Of a DNA stretch of 53,762 nucleotides, positions 33,708 through 42,619 are shown in pieces. Position 1 is the first letter of the stretch, and each line of letters starts with the position of its first letter. The notes under the pieces were generated by a model, which was given only the letters and a program-made list of their open reading frames with translations, made no database searches and was not told the origin of the DNA. Where the stretch lies: positions 1 to 53,762 of the forward strand of contig JAIXWF010000005.1 of NCBI GenBank assembly GCA_027482185.1, given 5' to 3'. Position numbers and translations under genes: made by a program. This stretch comes from Opitutaceae bacterium (lineage in GTDB: Bacteria > Verrucomicrobiota > Verrucomicrobiia > Opitutales > Opitutaceae).

Positions 33708-34235
33708 ATGGAAAACGACGCCGACAATCTGGGCCGCTGGTTCGAGACGGAGGTGCAACCGCACCGTCCGGCGGTGCGCGGCTGGCTGCTGGCGCGGTTC
33801 CCGACGCTGCCGGATGTGGACGATCTCGTGCAGGAGGCGTTCGTGCGGGTGTTGCGGGCGCGGCAGGCCGGTCCGCTCCGGTCCACCCGCGCGTTGCTTT
33901 ACACGACGGCGCGCAACCTGGCGCTCGACGCCGTCCGCCGGCAACGCGTGGTGGCCTTCGAACCGCTTACGGAAAGCGACGACTCGTTCGTCTTAGCCGA
34001 CACCGCCGATGTATTCGCCGCCGTCAGCAAACGCCAGGAACTCGAGCTCTTGACCCGCGCCATCCAGCACCTGCCCGGCCGCTGCCGGGAAATTCTAACC
34101 CTGCGCACCGCCTACGGCCTGCCGCAGAAGGAAATCGCGGCCAAACTGGGCGTGTCGGAGAGCACCGTCGAGAAGCAGATGGCCCTCGGTATCCGGCTCT
34201 GCGCGGCGTATTTTGCGTCCGGCGGCCCGCGTTGA
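33708..34235 (+). CDS. ECF RNA polymerase sigma factor (first module)
   Basis: This 175-residue ECF sigma factor is of the FecI-like group. Region 2 reads DVDDLVQEAFVRVLRA and LYTTARNLALDAVRR. Region 4 reads LPGRCREILTLRTAYGLPQKEIAAKLGVSESTVEKQ, given by position at residues 122-156. The ATG at 33708 follows a G-rich Shine-Dalgarno-like stretch; an upstream in-frame TTG at 33666 is less likely. FecR follows after 12 nt and a TonB receptor with STN domain after that, the standard surface-signalling arrangement. Confidence 0.93.
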   Translation: MENDADNLGRWFETEVQPHRPAVRGWLLARFPTLPDVDDLVQEAFVRVLRARQAGPLRSTRALLYTTARNLALDAVRRQRVVAFEPLTESDDSFVLADTADVFAAVSKRQELELLTRAIQHLPGRCREILTLRTAYGLPQKEIAAKLGVSESTVEKQMALGIRLCAAYFASGGPR

Positions 34236-34247
34236 ACGCTCCCTCCG

Positions 34248-35273
34248 ATGGCCGACGCCAACGACCCCGTTTCGTCTTCAAGATCCGGCAGTGCCGCCGA
34301 GCAGGCTTCGTTGTGGCTGGCGCGGCGTGACCGCGGGTTGAGCGCGGCGGAGCAGGACGACTACCTGCGTTGGCTGCAGGCGTCGCCCGAGCATGCGGCG
34401 GCGGTCGCGCAGCAGGCCGCCGCGCTCGAGCGCATGATGCGGCTTTACGAATGGCAACCGTCGCACACGGCGGAACCCAATCCGGCGCTCTTTGCGCCGG
34501 CAGCTGCGTCGCGCCGGCCGTGGCGTTTGGCCGCCGCCGTGGGCCTCGCGGCGGCCCTGGTCGCCGGCGTTTTGGCGGTCTTCGGCCCGGATAACCCGCC
34601 GGCGGCGCCGGCGGCCGCGCCGCGGTCCTACTTGAAGGTGAACGAGCGGCTCGCGTTGCCCGACGGATCGCGGGCGGAATTGCGCGACGGCAGCGCGGTG
34701 GTGGTGCAGTATTCGGAGACCGAGCGCCGCGTGCGGCTCACCGGCGGCGAAGCCCATTTCACGGTGTGGAAAGATCCGTCGCGGCCCTTTGTGGTCGAAG
34801 CGGGCGGCGTGACGGTCCGGGCGGTCGGGACGGCGTTTGCCGTCCGTCTGGGCGGGGCGGCCGTCGAGGTGCTGGTCACGGAAGGCCGGGTGAAGGTGGC
34901 GGCGACCGGGCCGGCGGATTCGGAACTGGGGGCCGGCGATCGCGCCACCGTGGTCCGGCCGACGGAGACCGCGGCGCCGCCTGCGGCGCCCGTCGTGGTG
35001 GCGGTTTCCGGCGAGGAGATCCGGCAGGAATTGGCGTGGCAGGCGCCGCGGTTGCAGTTCGACGAGACGCCGTTGGCGGCGGCGATCGCGGAGTTCAACC
35101 GGCTGAACCGCCGGCAATTGGTCCTGGGCGATGCGGCGTTGGCGACGGTGCTGATCGGCGGCACCTTCCGGCCCGACAACGTGGAGGGCTTCGTGCGGCT
35201 GCTCGGCACCACGCATGGGATTGTGGCGGAAGCCGGTCCCGACGGCTCGCTTCGGCTGCGGGGTCCGCGCTGA
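34248..35273 (+). CDS. FecR-family anti-sigma factor (first module)
   Basis: This is a 341-residue inner-membrane signal transducer. The cytoplasmic N-terminus (AEQASLWLARRDRGLSAAEQ) binds the sigma factor, and a transmembrane helix lies at about 87-110. The periplasmic FecR domain (LPDGSRAELRDGSAVVV, LTGGEAHFTV, RPFVVEAGGVTVRAVGTAFAV) follows, then a C-terminal STN-like domain (FDETPLAAAIAEFN). It transmits ligand binding by the TonB receptor to the ECF factor encoded just upstream. It parallels the FecR at 41471. Confidence 0.93.
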   Translation: MADANDPVSSSRSGSAAEQASLWLARRDRGLSAAEQDDYLRWLQASPEHAAAVAQQAAALERMMRLYEWQPSHTAEPNPALFAPAAASRRPWRLAAAVGLAAALVAGVLAVFGPDNPPAAPAAAPRSYLKVNERLALPDGSRAELRDGSAVVVQYSETERRVRLTGGEAHFTVWKDPSRPFVVEAGGVTVRAVGTAFAVRLGGAAVEVLVTEGRVKVAATGPADSELGAGDRATVVRPTETAAPPAAPVVVAVSGEEIRQELAWQAPRLQFDETPLAAAIAEFNRLNRRQLVLGDAALATVLIGGTFRPDNVEGFVRLLGTTHGIVAEAGPDGSLRLRGPR

Positions 35274-35376
35274 GGGGGAAACGGACGGCGCCGGGCCGGC
35301 CAACTTTCCCGCGCGAATCCTTACGGCTGCGGACCGGCGGTTCGTCTAAGAGCGCGCCGGGCATCCCGGCTTTCGC

Positions 35377-38300
35377 ATGCAATCCGTTTCCTTGGTCCGG
35401 GTTTTCCACGTGTTGGCCGCCTTGCTGGCGGCGCTGGCCACCGCCGCGGCGGCGGACGAAGTCCGGAAGGACTTCGATATTCCGGCCGGCGAGGCGGGGC
35501 CGGCCCTGCGGCAATTCGCGACGGCCACGGGCCGGGAGACGCTCTTTGCGGCGGAGATCGTGCGCGGGGTGAAGACTCCGGCCGTGAAGGGCCGCTACAC
35601 GGCCGCCGAGGCGCTGGAGGCGCTGTTGGCCGGCACCGGCCTGACGGCCGCGGTCGATCCCGCGACCGGCGCCGTCGCGGTGCGGCGCCAAACGGCCGCC
35701 CCGGCGGAAAAAAACGCCGGTCGCCCGGCCGCTGACGCCTCGGCCGGGCCGATCGTGAAGATGCAGGAGCTCGAGGTCACCGGCACCCGCCTCCGCGGCC
35801 TGCTCGCCGGGGCGACGGCCCAGCCCATCTTCTCCCTTGGCGCGGCCGAGATCGACCGCACCGGCGCCCAGTCGCTCGGCGACCTCCTGCGCTACATTCC
35901 GCAGGTCTCGACGTTCACGACCGGCCAGGCCGCGACGATGCCGACGCGCAATCTCCTGCTCAACACCGTCACCGGCGCCACCACGCAGACGGCCGGCTCG
36001 ACGCAGATCGACGGCGCGGCGGGCCGCACGACGGCGACGCTGCGCGGCGCGCCGGCCGGCGGCACGCTGCTGCTCATCGACGGCCGACGCGCGCCCAAGA
36101 ACAACCAGGCCCGCAGCAACGACGGCTACGATCTCAACGGCATCCCGCTCGCGGCCATCGAGCGTGTCGAGGTGCTGCTCGACGGGGCGAGTTCGATCTA
36201 CGGGGCCGACGCGATCGGCGGCGTGATCAACATCGTCCTCAAGAAAAACTACCGCGGTACCGAGGTGCGTCTCGGTTACGAAAACACCTTCGACGGCGAC
36301 GCCGGCATCGTGAGCGGCAGCCTTACGCACGGTTTCGGCGCGGGCAAACTCAGCGGGCTCATCACCGTGTCCGCCGAGAAATCCAACACCATGGCCATGC
36401 GCGACCGCGCCTTCACCGCCAGCTGGGATCGCCGGCCCTACGGCGGTTTCGACCTGCGGCCGGCGATCGCCGGCGGGGCCGGCCAGGTCTCGCGGACGGG
36501 GACCGTGCCGCTGCCCGGGTTGGCGACCACGGCCGCCGCGGTGCCGCCGGGCACGTCCGGCACCGGCCTGACGGTCGCGGACTACGCCGCGGCCGGGGCG
36601 CCGCCGGGACCGCTCGATCTGGGCGCCTATGTCGACTACGCCGCCGCCTACCGGCGCAGCGCGGCGGTGGCGGTCTTCAATTACCGGCATCGCACGTGGC
36701 TCGAGCCGTACCTCGAGCTCCGCTTCGCGCGGAACCGCAACACCTCCCTCCCGCAGCCGATCCAGGCGCGCAACCTCGCCGTGCCGGCCGGCTACCCCGG
36801 CAATCCCTTCGGCATCGCGGTCACGCTGAACCGCTACTTCACCGACCTGCAGCCGGAGCGGGTGGCGACCGACGACACGGCCGCGGCGGTGCTCGGCGCC
36901 CGCGGCGACCTTCCGCGCGACTGGCGGTACGATGTGTTCGTGGGCCGTGTCGAGGGCCGCACCCGCAGCGACGCCGACGCCGGCGTCGAGATCACCGCGG
37001 CCGCCCTCGCGGCGGCGATCGCGGCGGGCCGCACGCCGAACCTGTTCTACGACGGCCGCACGGTCGCGAACCCCAACGCGCCGGGCGTGCTCGAGGCCCT
37101 GACCTCGCCGACGGTCGACGAAGAGCGGGCCGAAACCTGGTCCTACGAGGCGCAGGCCAACGGCCCGGTCTTCGCCCTGCCCGCGGGCGCCGTGCGCCTC
37201 GCGCTCGGGGCCGAGCGGCGCGAGGAGTACACGGATTTCCCCCGGCGCGCCGCCACCGACACCGCGAGCGCCCGCGACGGCGCCCAGCGGGTGACGGCCT
37301 TTTTCGCCGAGGCCAACGTGCCGGTCTTCGGCGAAGGCAAACGCCTCCCGCTGCTGCACCAGCTGAATTTCTCCGGCTCGTATCGGCGCGAAGACTACAG
37401 CACCGGCGGCGCCACGGCCAATCCCCGCGGCGGCGTCGCCTGGCGGCCGGCGGCGTGGCTGCTGGTGCGCGGCAGTTACGGCGAGGGCTTCAAGGTGCCC
37501 ACGCTGGCGCAGCGCAACGCGCCGACGACCGTGACCACGGCTTCGCTGGGCGTGACGGCGACGTCGTTCGATCCCCTGCGCGGCAACACCCTCAATCCCG
37601 GCGCCGCCCAGATCACCCGCGGCGGCAACCCCGGGCTGCGGCCCGAGAAATCGGAGAACACGACCTTCGGCCTCGTGCTCGACGTGCCGGCCGTGGCCGG
37701 GCTCTCGGTTTCGTTCGACCACTTCGACAACGTCTTCGCCGACCGCATCGGCACGCTGCTCTTCGGGCAGATGGCGCAGTTCTACCCGGCCCGCATCACG
37801 CGCGGGGCCAATCTGCCGACCGATCCCGCCGGTTGGGCGGGCGTCGTGACGGCGGCCGACCTCCGCGCCGTGAACATCAACGAGAGCCGCACGACGGGCT
37901 ACGATCTCGGTCTCCGTTACGACCGCGCGCTCGCGGGCGGCCGATTGCAGGCCGCCCTCGGCGGCACGAAGTACACGCGCAACGAATTCGTGCCCGTGCC
38001 CGGTCTCGCCGCCGCCGCCACCGTCAACACGGACAGCCTGCCGGTGCAGCTCAGCGGCTCCGCGTTCTTCACGCGCGGGGCCTGGGGCGCCGGCGTGCTC
38101 ACGACCTACCGGGCGGCGAACCGCGCCCGGCCCGACGTGCGGCCGACGCCGTCGGCCATCCGCTGGGACCTTCAGGGCAACTGCGACCTCGGCCGTCTTG
38201 CCTGGGTGAAGGCCGGGCGCGACCGCTGGTACGGGCGGGCCTTCGCGAATACCAAGCTGAGCCTCACGGTGTTCAACGTCCTCAACGACGTGCCGCCTTT

Positions 38301-38382
38301 CGATTTCTACTTCATGCCCGACAACACCGTGCTCGATTCGCGCCTGCGCCGGTACGCGCTGTCGCTCCGCCGGCAATTCTGA
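35377..38382 (+). CDS. TonB-dependent outer-membrane receptor with STN domain (first module)
   Basis: This 1001-residue receptor has a signal peptide cleaved near AAAADE. An STN signalling domain (about 30-105, FDIPAGEAGPALRQFA) binds FecR in family members. A plug domain follows (QSLGDLLRYIPQVSTF, LIDGRRAP, YGADAIGGVINIVLKK), then a 22-strand barrel ending in the aromatic C-terminus LRRQF. The transported ligand is unknown: no siderophore or sugar genes are adjacent, only a triple-thioredoxin protein 14 nt downstream. The STN domain and upstream ECF/FecR indicate ligand-induced transcription. Confidence 0.94.
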   Translation: MQSVSLVRVFHVLAALLAALATAAAADEVRKDFDIPAGEAGPALRQFATATGRETLFAAEIVRGVKTPAVKGRYTAAEALEALLAGTGLTAAVDPATGAVAVRRQTAAPAEKNAGRPAADASAGPIVKMQELEVTGTRLRGLLAGATAQPIFSLGAAEIDRTGAQSLGDLLRYIPQVSTFTTGQAATMPTRNLLLNTVTGATTQTAGSTQIDGAAGRTTATLRGAPAGGTLLLIDGRRAPKNNQARSNDGYDLNGIPLAAIERVEVLLDGASSIYGADAIGGVINIVLKKNYRGTEVRLGYENTFDGDAGIVSGSLTHGFGAGKLSGLITVSAEKSNTMAMRDRAFTASWDRRPYGGFDLRPAIAGGAGQVSRTGTVPLPGLATTAAAVPPGTSGTGLTVADYAAAGAPPGPLDLGAYVDYAAAYRRSAAVAVFNYRHRTWLEPYLELRFARNRNTSLPQPIQARNLAVPAGYPGNPFGIAVTLNRYFTDLQPERVATDDTAAAVLGARGDLPRDWRYDVFVGRVEGRTRSDADAGVEITAAALAAAIAAGRTPNLFYDGRTVANPNAPGVLEALTSPTVDEERAETWSYEAQANGPVFALPAGAVRLALGAERREEYTDFPRRAATDTASARDGAQRVTAFFAEANVPVFGEGKRLPLLHQLNFSGSYRREDYSTGGATANPRGGVAWRPAAWLLVRGSYGEGFKVPTLAQRNAPTTVTTASLGVTATSFDPLRGNTLNPGAAQITRGGNPGLRPEKSENTTFGLVLDVPAVAGLSVSFDHFDNVFADRIGTLLFGQMAQFYPARITRGANLPTDPAGWAGVVTAADLRAVNINESRTTGYDLGLRYDRALAGGRLQAALGGTKYTRNEFVPVPGLAAAATVNTDSLPVQLSGSAFFTRGAWGAGVLTTYRAANRARPDVRPTPSAIRWDLQGNCDLGRLAWVKAGRDRWYGRAFANTKLSLTVFNVLNDVPPFDFYFMPDNTVLDSRLRRYALSLRRQF

Positions 38383-38396
38383 ACCGCCCCGCCGCC

Positions 38397-40793
38397 ATGC
38401 ACCTTCGTTCCCTCTTCCCGACCTGTCTGGTCTGCCTGTTTGCCGCCGCCCCCTTGGTCGGCCAGGGGACGGCTCCGGCCCCCGCGGCGGCCGTCGCCGC
38501 GCCCATGCTGGGAGCCGGCGCGATGGCGCCCGATTTCGTCTCGCACGACCTCGCGGGCAAGACCGTGCGCGTGGCCGACTACCGCGGGCAGGTGCTGGTG
38601 CTCGATTTCTGGGCGACCTGGTGCTCGCCCTGCCTCGCGTCGATGCCGCACACGCAGGAGATCGCCGCCAAGTACGCCGACCAGGGCGTCGCGGTGCTCG
38701 CCGTCTGCACGGGCGACAAGCGGCGCAAGTTCGAGGACTGGGTGAAGCTCAAGGCGAAGTCGTATCCGAACCTCCGATTCACCAGCGATCCCTACGAGCA
38801 GGACACGCCGCTCGAGGGCAACCGCGCCTCGGTGGCGCTCTACCGCGTGCCGGCGATTCCCGCCCAGTTCGTGATCGGCCGCGACGGCCGCATCGTCGCG
38901 ACGATCGAGGGCTATGTGGCCGGCGACAACCGGCTCGAGGCGGCCCTGGCCAAGGCGGGCATCCGGGTCGGGGCGGACGCGCCGGCGCAGGCCGCGGCCA
39001 CGGAGGCGAAACTCGCGGCCGCGCGCGGCGCGGCGCCGGCGGCGTCGGCGACGCGGGTCGTGCCGCCCCCGTTCACCGAAGACGCGGTGCGGCTGAAGGC
39101 CGGGACGGCGCTTGCGGATCTCGCGGTGCGCGCGGCCGACGGCACGGAACTCCGGCTCTCGTCCCTCCGCGGCCGGCCGCTGGTGCTCAGCTTCTCGCCG
39201 GCCGAATCGATCCCGGGGGAATTTCTCGACGCGGCGTTGGCGCGCTACGGGGACCAGGGCCTGCGGACGCTGGCGTTGGTCGTGCGCGACACACCGGAGA
39301 ATTACCGGGACTGGCAGGAACTGCACCGCGGCCGGCACCGTTTCCCGACGGCCTTCGATCCGGCCGGGGCGGCGGCGGTGCGCGAGTCGGCGCTGTTTCT
39401 CGCGATCGGCATGATCACGCCGATGCCCGTCGTGCTCGTGCTCGATGCCGAGGGCCGGCTGCTCGGCAAGGTCGCCCCGAAGGTGGCGACGTCGACGCAG
39501 GGGCTGGCGGAGTTGGTGCGGCGGGCGGGCCTCAAGGTGAAGCCCGAGGACCTGCCGACCCCGGAGATGATGGCGTTGGTGGCGAAAGCGGCGGCGTCCG
39601 CCGCGGCGGTCGCTCCGGCCAAGGCGGCGGCTCCCCAAGCGGCGGCCGGCGCGGCGCCCGCGGAGAAGCCGGCGGACCGTGCCTATGCGGCGTTCGTCGC
39701 GCTGCGGGCCGAGCGCCCGCCCGGCAATCCGAAGGAGATGGGCGGGATGGAAAAGTATTTCGTGTGGGTGGACGCCAAGGCGAAGGAAGTCACGGCGGCG
39801 GCGCTGGCCTTCCACGCGGCGTATCCGGAGGACCCGCGGCGGTGGGATGTCGTGATGACCCTGCTCGGCCGGGTACCGATTTTCATGAAGGGATTCGTCC
39901 CGCAGGAAGGGAAGCAGCAGAGCATCGCGGACGTGATCGTCGACGAGCCGGCGAAGGCGGCGTGGCAGGCGCAGGCGGATCGGCTGAAGCAGGCGCTGGC
40001 CGCGGCGCCGGACAGCACGGCCGAGCAGCGGGAAGCGATCGCGTTTGCGGATTTCGCGGCGGAATCGCGCGGCTTGCGGGCGCGTTTGAAATCGGGCGAA
40101 GCATCGGACGCGCGGGCGGCGTGGCTGGGCCTGCGGGCGAAATTCGACGCGCACGTGGCGCGCTACGCCGGCAACGCGCGGCTGGCGGGCGAGGCGGAGA
40201 ATTTCCTGAACGCCTGGAAGGACGCCGTGCCCGGCTCGCTGGAGGAGGGCTGCCGCCATTTTCTGACGGCGCCGGATGCCGGGGTGCGGGCGTTTGCGGA
40301 GGAGAAATTGAAATCGCTGGAACGGCTGGCGAAGCCGCTGGAGCTGGCGTTTACGGCGGTGGACGGGCGCGCGGTCGACCTGCGGGCGCTGCGGGGCAAG
40401 GTCGTGCTGGTGGATTTCTGGGCAACCTGGTGCGGCCCGTGCATCGCGGAGTTGCCGAACATCAAGCGCGTCTACGCGGAGCTGCACGCGAAAGGGTTCG
40501 AGATCATCGGCATCACGCTCGAGAATGCGCGCCTGCTGCCCGGCGACACGGCGGAGCAGACGGCGGCAAAATTGGAAAAAGCGAAGAAGGTGCTGAACGA
40601 TTTCACGGCCAAGGAACAGATGCCGTGGCCGCAGCATTTCGACGGCCGGTATTGGAAAAACGAACTCGCGACGAAGTACGGCATCGGCGCGATCCCGGCG
40701 ATGTTCCTGATCGACCAGGAAGGCCGGGTGGTGAGCACCAACGCCCGCGGCGAGGCGCTGGAGCGCGAAGTGCGGCGACTGTTGAAACTCTGA
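38397..40793 (+). CDS. Secreted protein with three thioredoxin-like domains
   Basis: This 798-residue exported protein has a signal peptide ending near LVGQG. Domain 1 (about 40-190) is TlpA/ResA-like with active site WCSPC (Cys76, Cys79). Domain 2 (about 235-380) keeps the fold outline, but the active-site place reads SFSPAES with no cysteine. A helical Ala-rich linker (about 390-640) follows. Domain 3 (about 645-798) has WCGPC (Cys679, Cys682). It probably reduces disulfides in the periplasm. It sits 14 nt after the TonB receptor, so it is in the same operon. Two active domains around one inactive fold are unusual. Confidence 0.88.
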   Translation: MHLRSLFPTCLVCLFAAAPLVGQGTAPAPAAAVAAPMLGAGAMAPDFVSHDLAGKTVRVADYRGQVLVLDFWATWCSPCLASMPHTQEIAAKYADQGVAVLAVCTGDKRRKFEDWVKLKAKSYPNLRFTSDPYEQDTPLEGNRASVALYRVPAIPAQFVIGRDGRIVATIEGYVAGDNRLEAALAKAGIRVGADAPAQAAATEAKLAAARGAAPAASATRVVPPPFTEDAVRLKAGTALADLAVRAADGTELRLSSLRGRPLVLSFSPAESIPGEFLDAALARYGDQGLRTLALVVRDTPENYRDWQELHRGRHRFPTAFDPAGAAAVRESALFLAIGMITPMPVVLVLDAEGRLLGKVAPKVATSTQGLAELVRRAGLKVKPEDLPTPEMMALVAKAAASAAAVAPAKAAAPQAAAGAAPAEKPADRAYAAFVALRAERPPGNPKEMGGMEKYFVWVDAKAKEVTAAALAFHAAYPEDPRRWDVVMTLLGRVPIFMKGFVPQEGKQQSIADVIVDEPAKAAWQAQADRLKQALAAAPDSTAEQREAIAFADFAAESRGLRARLKSGEASDARAAWLGLRAKFDAHVARYAGNARLAGEAENFLNAWKDAVPGSLEEGCRHFLTAPDAGVRAFAEEKLKSLERLAKPLELAFTAVDGRAVDLRALRGKVVLVDFWATWCGPCIAELPNIKRVYAELHAKGFEIIGITLENARLLPGDTAEQTAAKLEKAKKVLNDFTAKEQMPWPQHFDGRYWKNELATKYGIGAIPAMFLIDQEGRVVSTNARGEALEREVRRLLKL

Positions 40794-40822
40794 GCCGGGT
40801 TGGGCCGCGGGGCGCAACAAAC

Positions 40823-40848
40823 GGAGGTCGATCCGAGAACGACCGTCC
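40823..40848 (+). terminator. Hairpin after the triple-thioredoxin gene
   Basis: GGAGGTCG (40823-40830) and CGACCGTCC (40840-40848) can pair around a 9-nt loop, with one bulge. There is no T-tract. It may mark the end of the first module before the second. Confidence 0.35.
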
Positions 40849-40878
40849 GGCAGCCGAGCGTGCCGGCGCGCGGCGGAT

Positions 40879-40912
40879 TTGTTTAGCGGAATCGCCGCGT
40901 TCGGGTGTTGTG
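40879..40912 (+). promoter_or_regulatory. Candidate ECF promoter of the second sigma gene
   Basis: TTGTTTAGCGGAATCG here is almost identical to TTGTTTTAGCGGAAATCG in front of the second TonB receptor (42559-42577). In both, GGAA(A)T is followed 16-17 nt later by GTG or GTC, which resembles the FecI-type GGAAAT-spacer-GTC promoter. It lies about 20-44 nt before the GTG start at 40932. Confidence 0.5.
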
Positions 40913-40931
40913 GGGGAAGGAAACTGCCGCC

Positions 40932-41474
40932 GTGTCCGCTCCCTCTCCCGATCAAGCACGCTGGTTCGCCCTCGAGGTGCTCCCCCACGAGGCGAAGCTC
41001 CGCGCGTGGCTGCGCGGACGGTTTCCCGCGATTCGGGACACGGACGACCTCGTGCAGGAGGCGTATGCGCGGCTGCTGCAGGCCTATGCCACGGGACCGA
41101 TCGCCTGCCCGCGGGCGCTGCTCTTCGTGACGGCGCGCAATCTGGCGCTGAACCAGCTCCGCCACCGGCGGGTGGAGCGGCCGGACGGGGCCGCGGAGAT
41201 CGATGCGCTGGCGGTGGCCGACGAGCGCGAAGGCGCGCCGGAGGCGCTGGCGCAGGCGGAGGACTTCCAGCTGCTGATCCGGGCGATCGAGGCGTTGCCG
41301 GAGCGTTGCCGGCAGATCGTGACGCTGCGGAAAATCTACGGCCTCTCGCAGCAGGAAATCGCGGTCCGCCTCGGCATTTCCGAGCACACCGTCGAGGCGC
41401 AGGGCGGCATCGGGCTGCGCAAGTGCATCGAGTACTTCCGGCGCCACGGCTACCGCCCGAAACCCCGTCCATGA
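40932..41474 (+). CDS. ECF RNA polymerase sigma factor (second module)
   Basis: This 180-residue ECF sigma factor is paralogous to that at 33708. Region 2 contains DTDDLVQEAYARLLQA and LFVTARNLALNQLRHRR. Region 4 contains LPERCRQIVTLRKIYGLSQ and QEIAVRLGISEHTVE. The GTG at 40932 is chosen because GGGGGAAGGAAA, an excellent ribosome binding site, lies 8-10 nt before it; an earlier GTG at 40905 would put the promoter-like motif inside the gene. It overlaps the FecR gene by 4 nt (ATGA). Confidence 0.92.
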   Translation: MSAPSPDQARWFALEVLPHEAKLRAWLRGRFPAIRDTDDLVQEAYARLLQAYATGPIACPRALLFVTARNLALNQLRHRRVERPDGAAEIDALAVADEREGAPEALAQAEDFQLLIRAIEALPERCRQIVTLRKIYGLSQQEIAVRLGISEHTVEAQGGIGLRKCIEYFRRHGYRPKPRP

Positions 41475-42514
41475 ATTCCTCCCCGCAAAACCCGACTCCG
41501 TCCGCGGAGATCGCCGAAACCGCCGCCCGCTGGGTGCTGCGGCGCGACCGCGGCCTGACCGCCGCCGAGCAGGACGAGCTGTCGCAATGGCTGGCGGCCG
41601 ATCCGCGGCACGGCGAGGCGCTGGCGCTGCACCGCTGGGGCTGGGACGAACTCGACCGCCTGACCGGCCTGCAGACTTCGCTCGGGGCGGTGCCGGATCC
41701 GGATCTCTTCGCCCCGCGGGCCCGGGCGCGTTCGCGCCGGTGGTGGCAGTGGGCGGGAGGGGCGACGCTCGCGGCGATGGCGGCGGCGGCGATCGGTCTG
41801 ATTTTTCTGCCCGGCCGGAAAACCGATTCCGCATTTCCGCCCGCCTCGGCAACGCCGCTGCCGCCGACCGCGCTCGCGGCGCCCTGCGAACGCCGGACGC
41901 TCGCAGACGGCTCCGTCGTCGACCTGAACCGCGGCGCGGTGCTCGAGACGGCGTTCGCCGCGGGCGAGCGCCGCGTGACCCTGGTGCGGGGCGAGGCGAA
42001 TTTCACCGTCGCCCGCGACGTGGCGCGGCCGTTCATCGTGACGGCCGCGGGCGTCTCGGTTCGGGCGGTCGGGACGGTTTTCAACGTGCGCCTCGACCGC
42101 GCCGGCGTGGAGGTCGTGGTGGCCGAGGGCAAGGTGCGGGTCGATCCGCCGGCCGGCGGCGCGGCCGAGACGTCGTTGCTGACCGTGGGCCAGAGCACGG
42201 TCGTACCTTTGGCCGAGGCCGCGGCGGCGCCGCGGGTCGTCACCTTGAACGCAGAGGAGTTGGCGGCCCGGTTGGCCTGGCAGCCGCGCCTGCTCGATTT
42301 CACGGACGCGCCGCTGGGCGAGATCGTGGCGGAGTTCAACCGGCGCAACCCGGTCCGGCTGCGGGTCGACGAGCCGGAGGTCGCGGCGCTGCGGCTGAGC
42401 GCGGCGTTCCGTTCCGACAACGTCGAGGGTTTCGTGCGCCTGATGGAATCGGATTTCGGCCTGCGGGCGGAGTGGCGGAGCGGGGGCGAGATCGTGCTGC
42501 GGCGGGCGAAGTAG
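41471..42514 (+). CDS. FecR-family anti-sigma factor (second module)
   Basis: This is a 347-residue membrane anti-sigma factor. The N-terminal AARWVLRRDRGLTAAEQDELSQW is the sigma-binding region, given as residues 19-41. A transmembrane helix lies near 95-115. The FecR domain (LADGSVVDLNRGAVLET, VRGEANFTVARDVARPF, VSVRAVGTVFNVR) and a C-terminal STN-like domain (FTDAPLGEIVAEFN) follow. The start overlaps the sigma stop codon, so both are made together. It should pair with the sigma factor at 40932 and the receptor at 42620. Confidence 0.93.
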   Translation: MNSSPQNPTPSAEIAETAARWVLRRDRGLTAAEQDELSQWLAADPRHGEALALHRWGWDELDRLTGLQTSLGAVPDPDLFAPRARARSRRWWQWAGGATLAAMAAAAIGLIFLPGRKTDSAFPPASATPLPPTALAAPCERRTLADGSVVDLNRGAVLETAFAAGERRVTLVRGEANFTVARDVARPFIVTAAGVSVRAVGTVFNVRLDRAGVEVVVAEGKVRVDPPAGGAAETSLLTVGQSTVVPLAEAAAAPRVVTLNAEELAARLAWQPRLLDFTDAPLGEIVAEFNRRNPVRLRVDEPEVAALRLSAAFRSDNVEGFVRLMESDFGLRAEWRSGGEIVLRRAK

Positions 42515-42569
42515 GCGGCGTCGGGTCGCGTTGCGGTGACGAAGCGCAGGCGCGCGAAATTGTTTTAGC

Positions 42570-42594
42570 GGAAATCGGGCGGTGGCGGTTTGTC
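42570..42594 (+). promoter_or_regulatory. Candidate FecI-type promoter of the second TonB receptor
   Basis: GGAAAT (42570-42575), a 16-nt spacer and GTC (42592-42594) match the known FecI-type promoter layout. It is embedded in TTGTTTTAGCGGAAATCG, shared with the sigma-gene upstream region. Transcription would start near 42600, leaving a short leader before the ATG at 42620. Confidence 0.55.
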
Positions 42595-42619
42595 TCTCCG
42601 AATCCGCACCGCCTACGCC

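Noticed and set aside
35095-38376. Very long open frame (over 1000 codons) on the minus strand opposite the first TonB receptor, and similar long frames elsewhere
   Set aside because: High GC and third-position bias open antisense frames throughout the window. Their translations are low-complexity Arg/Ala/Gly strings without motifs, while the plus-strand proteins show full family signatures.
42590-42619. Earlier TTG start for the second TonB receptor
   Set aside because: It would place the start inside the FecI-type promoter candidate and spoil the signal peptide; ATG 42620 gives a normal one.
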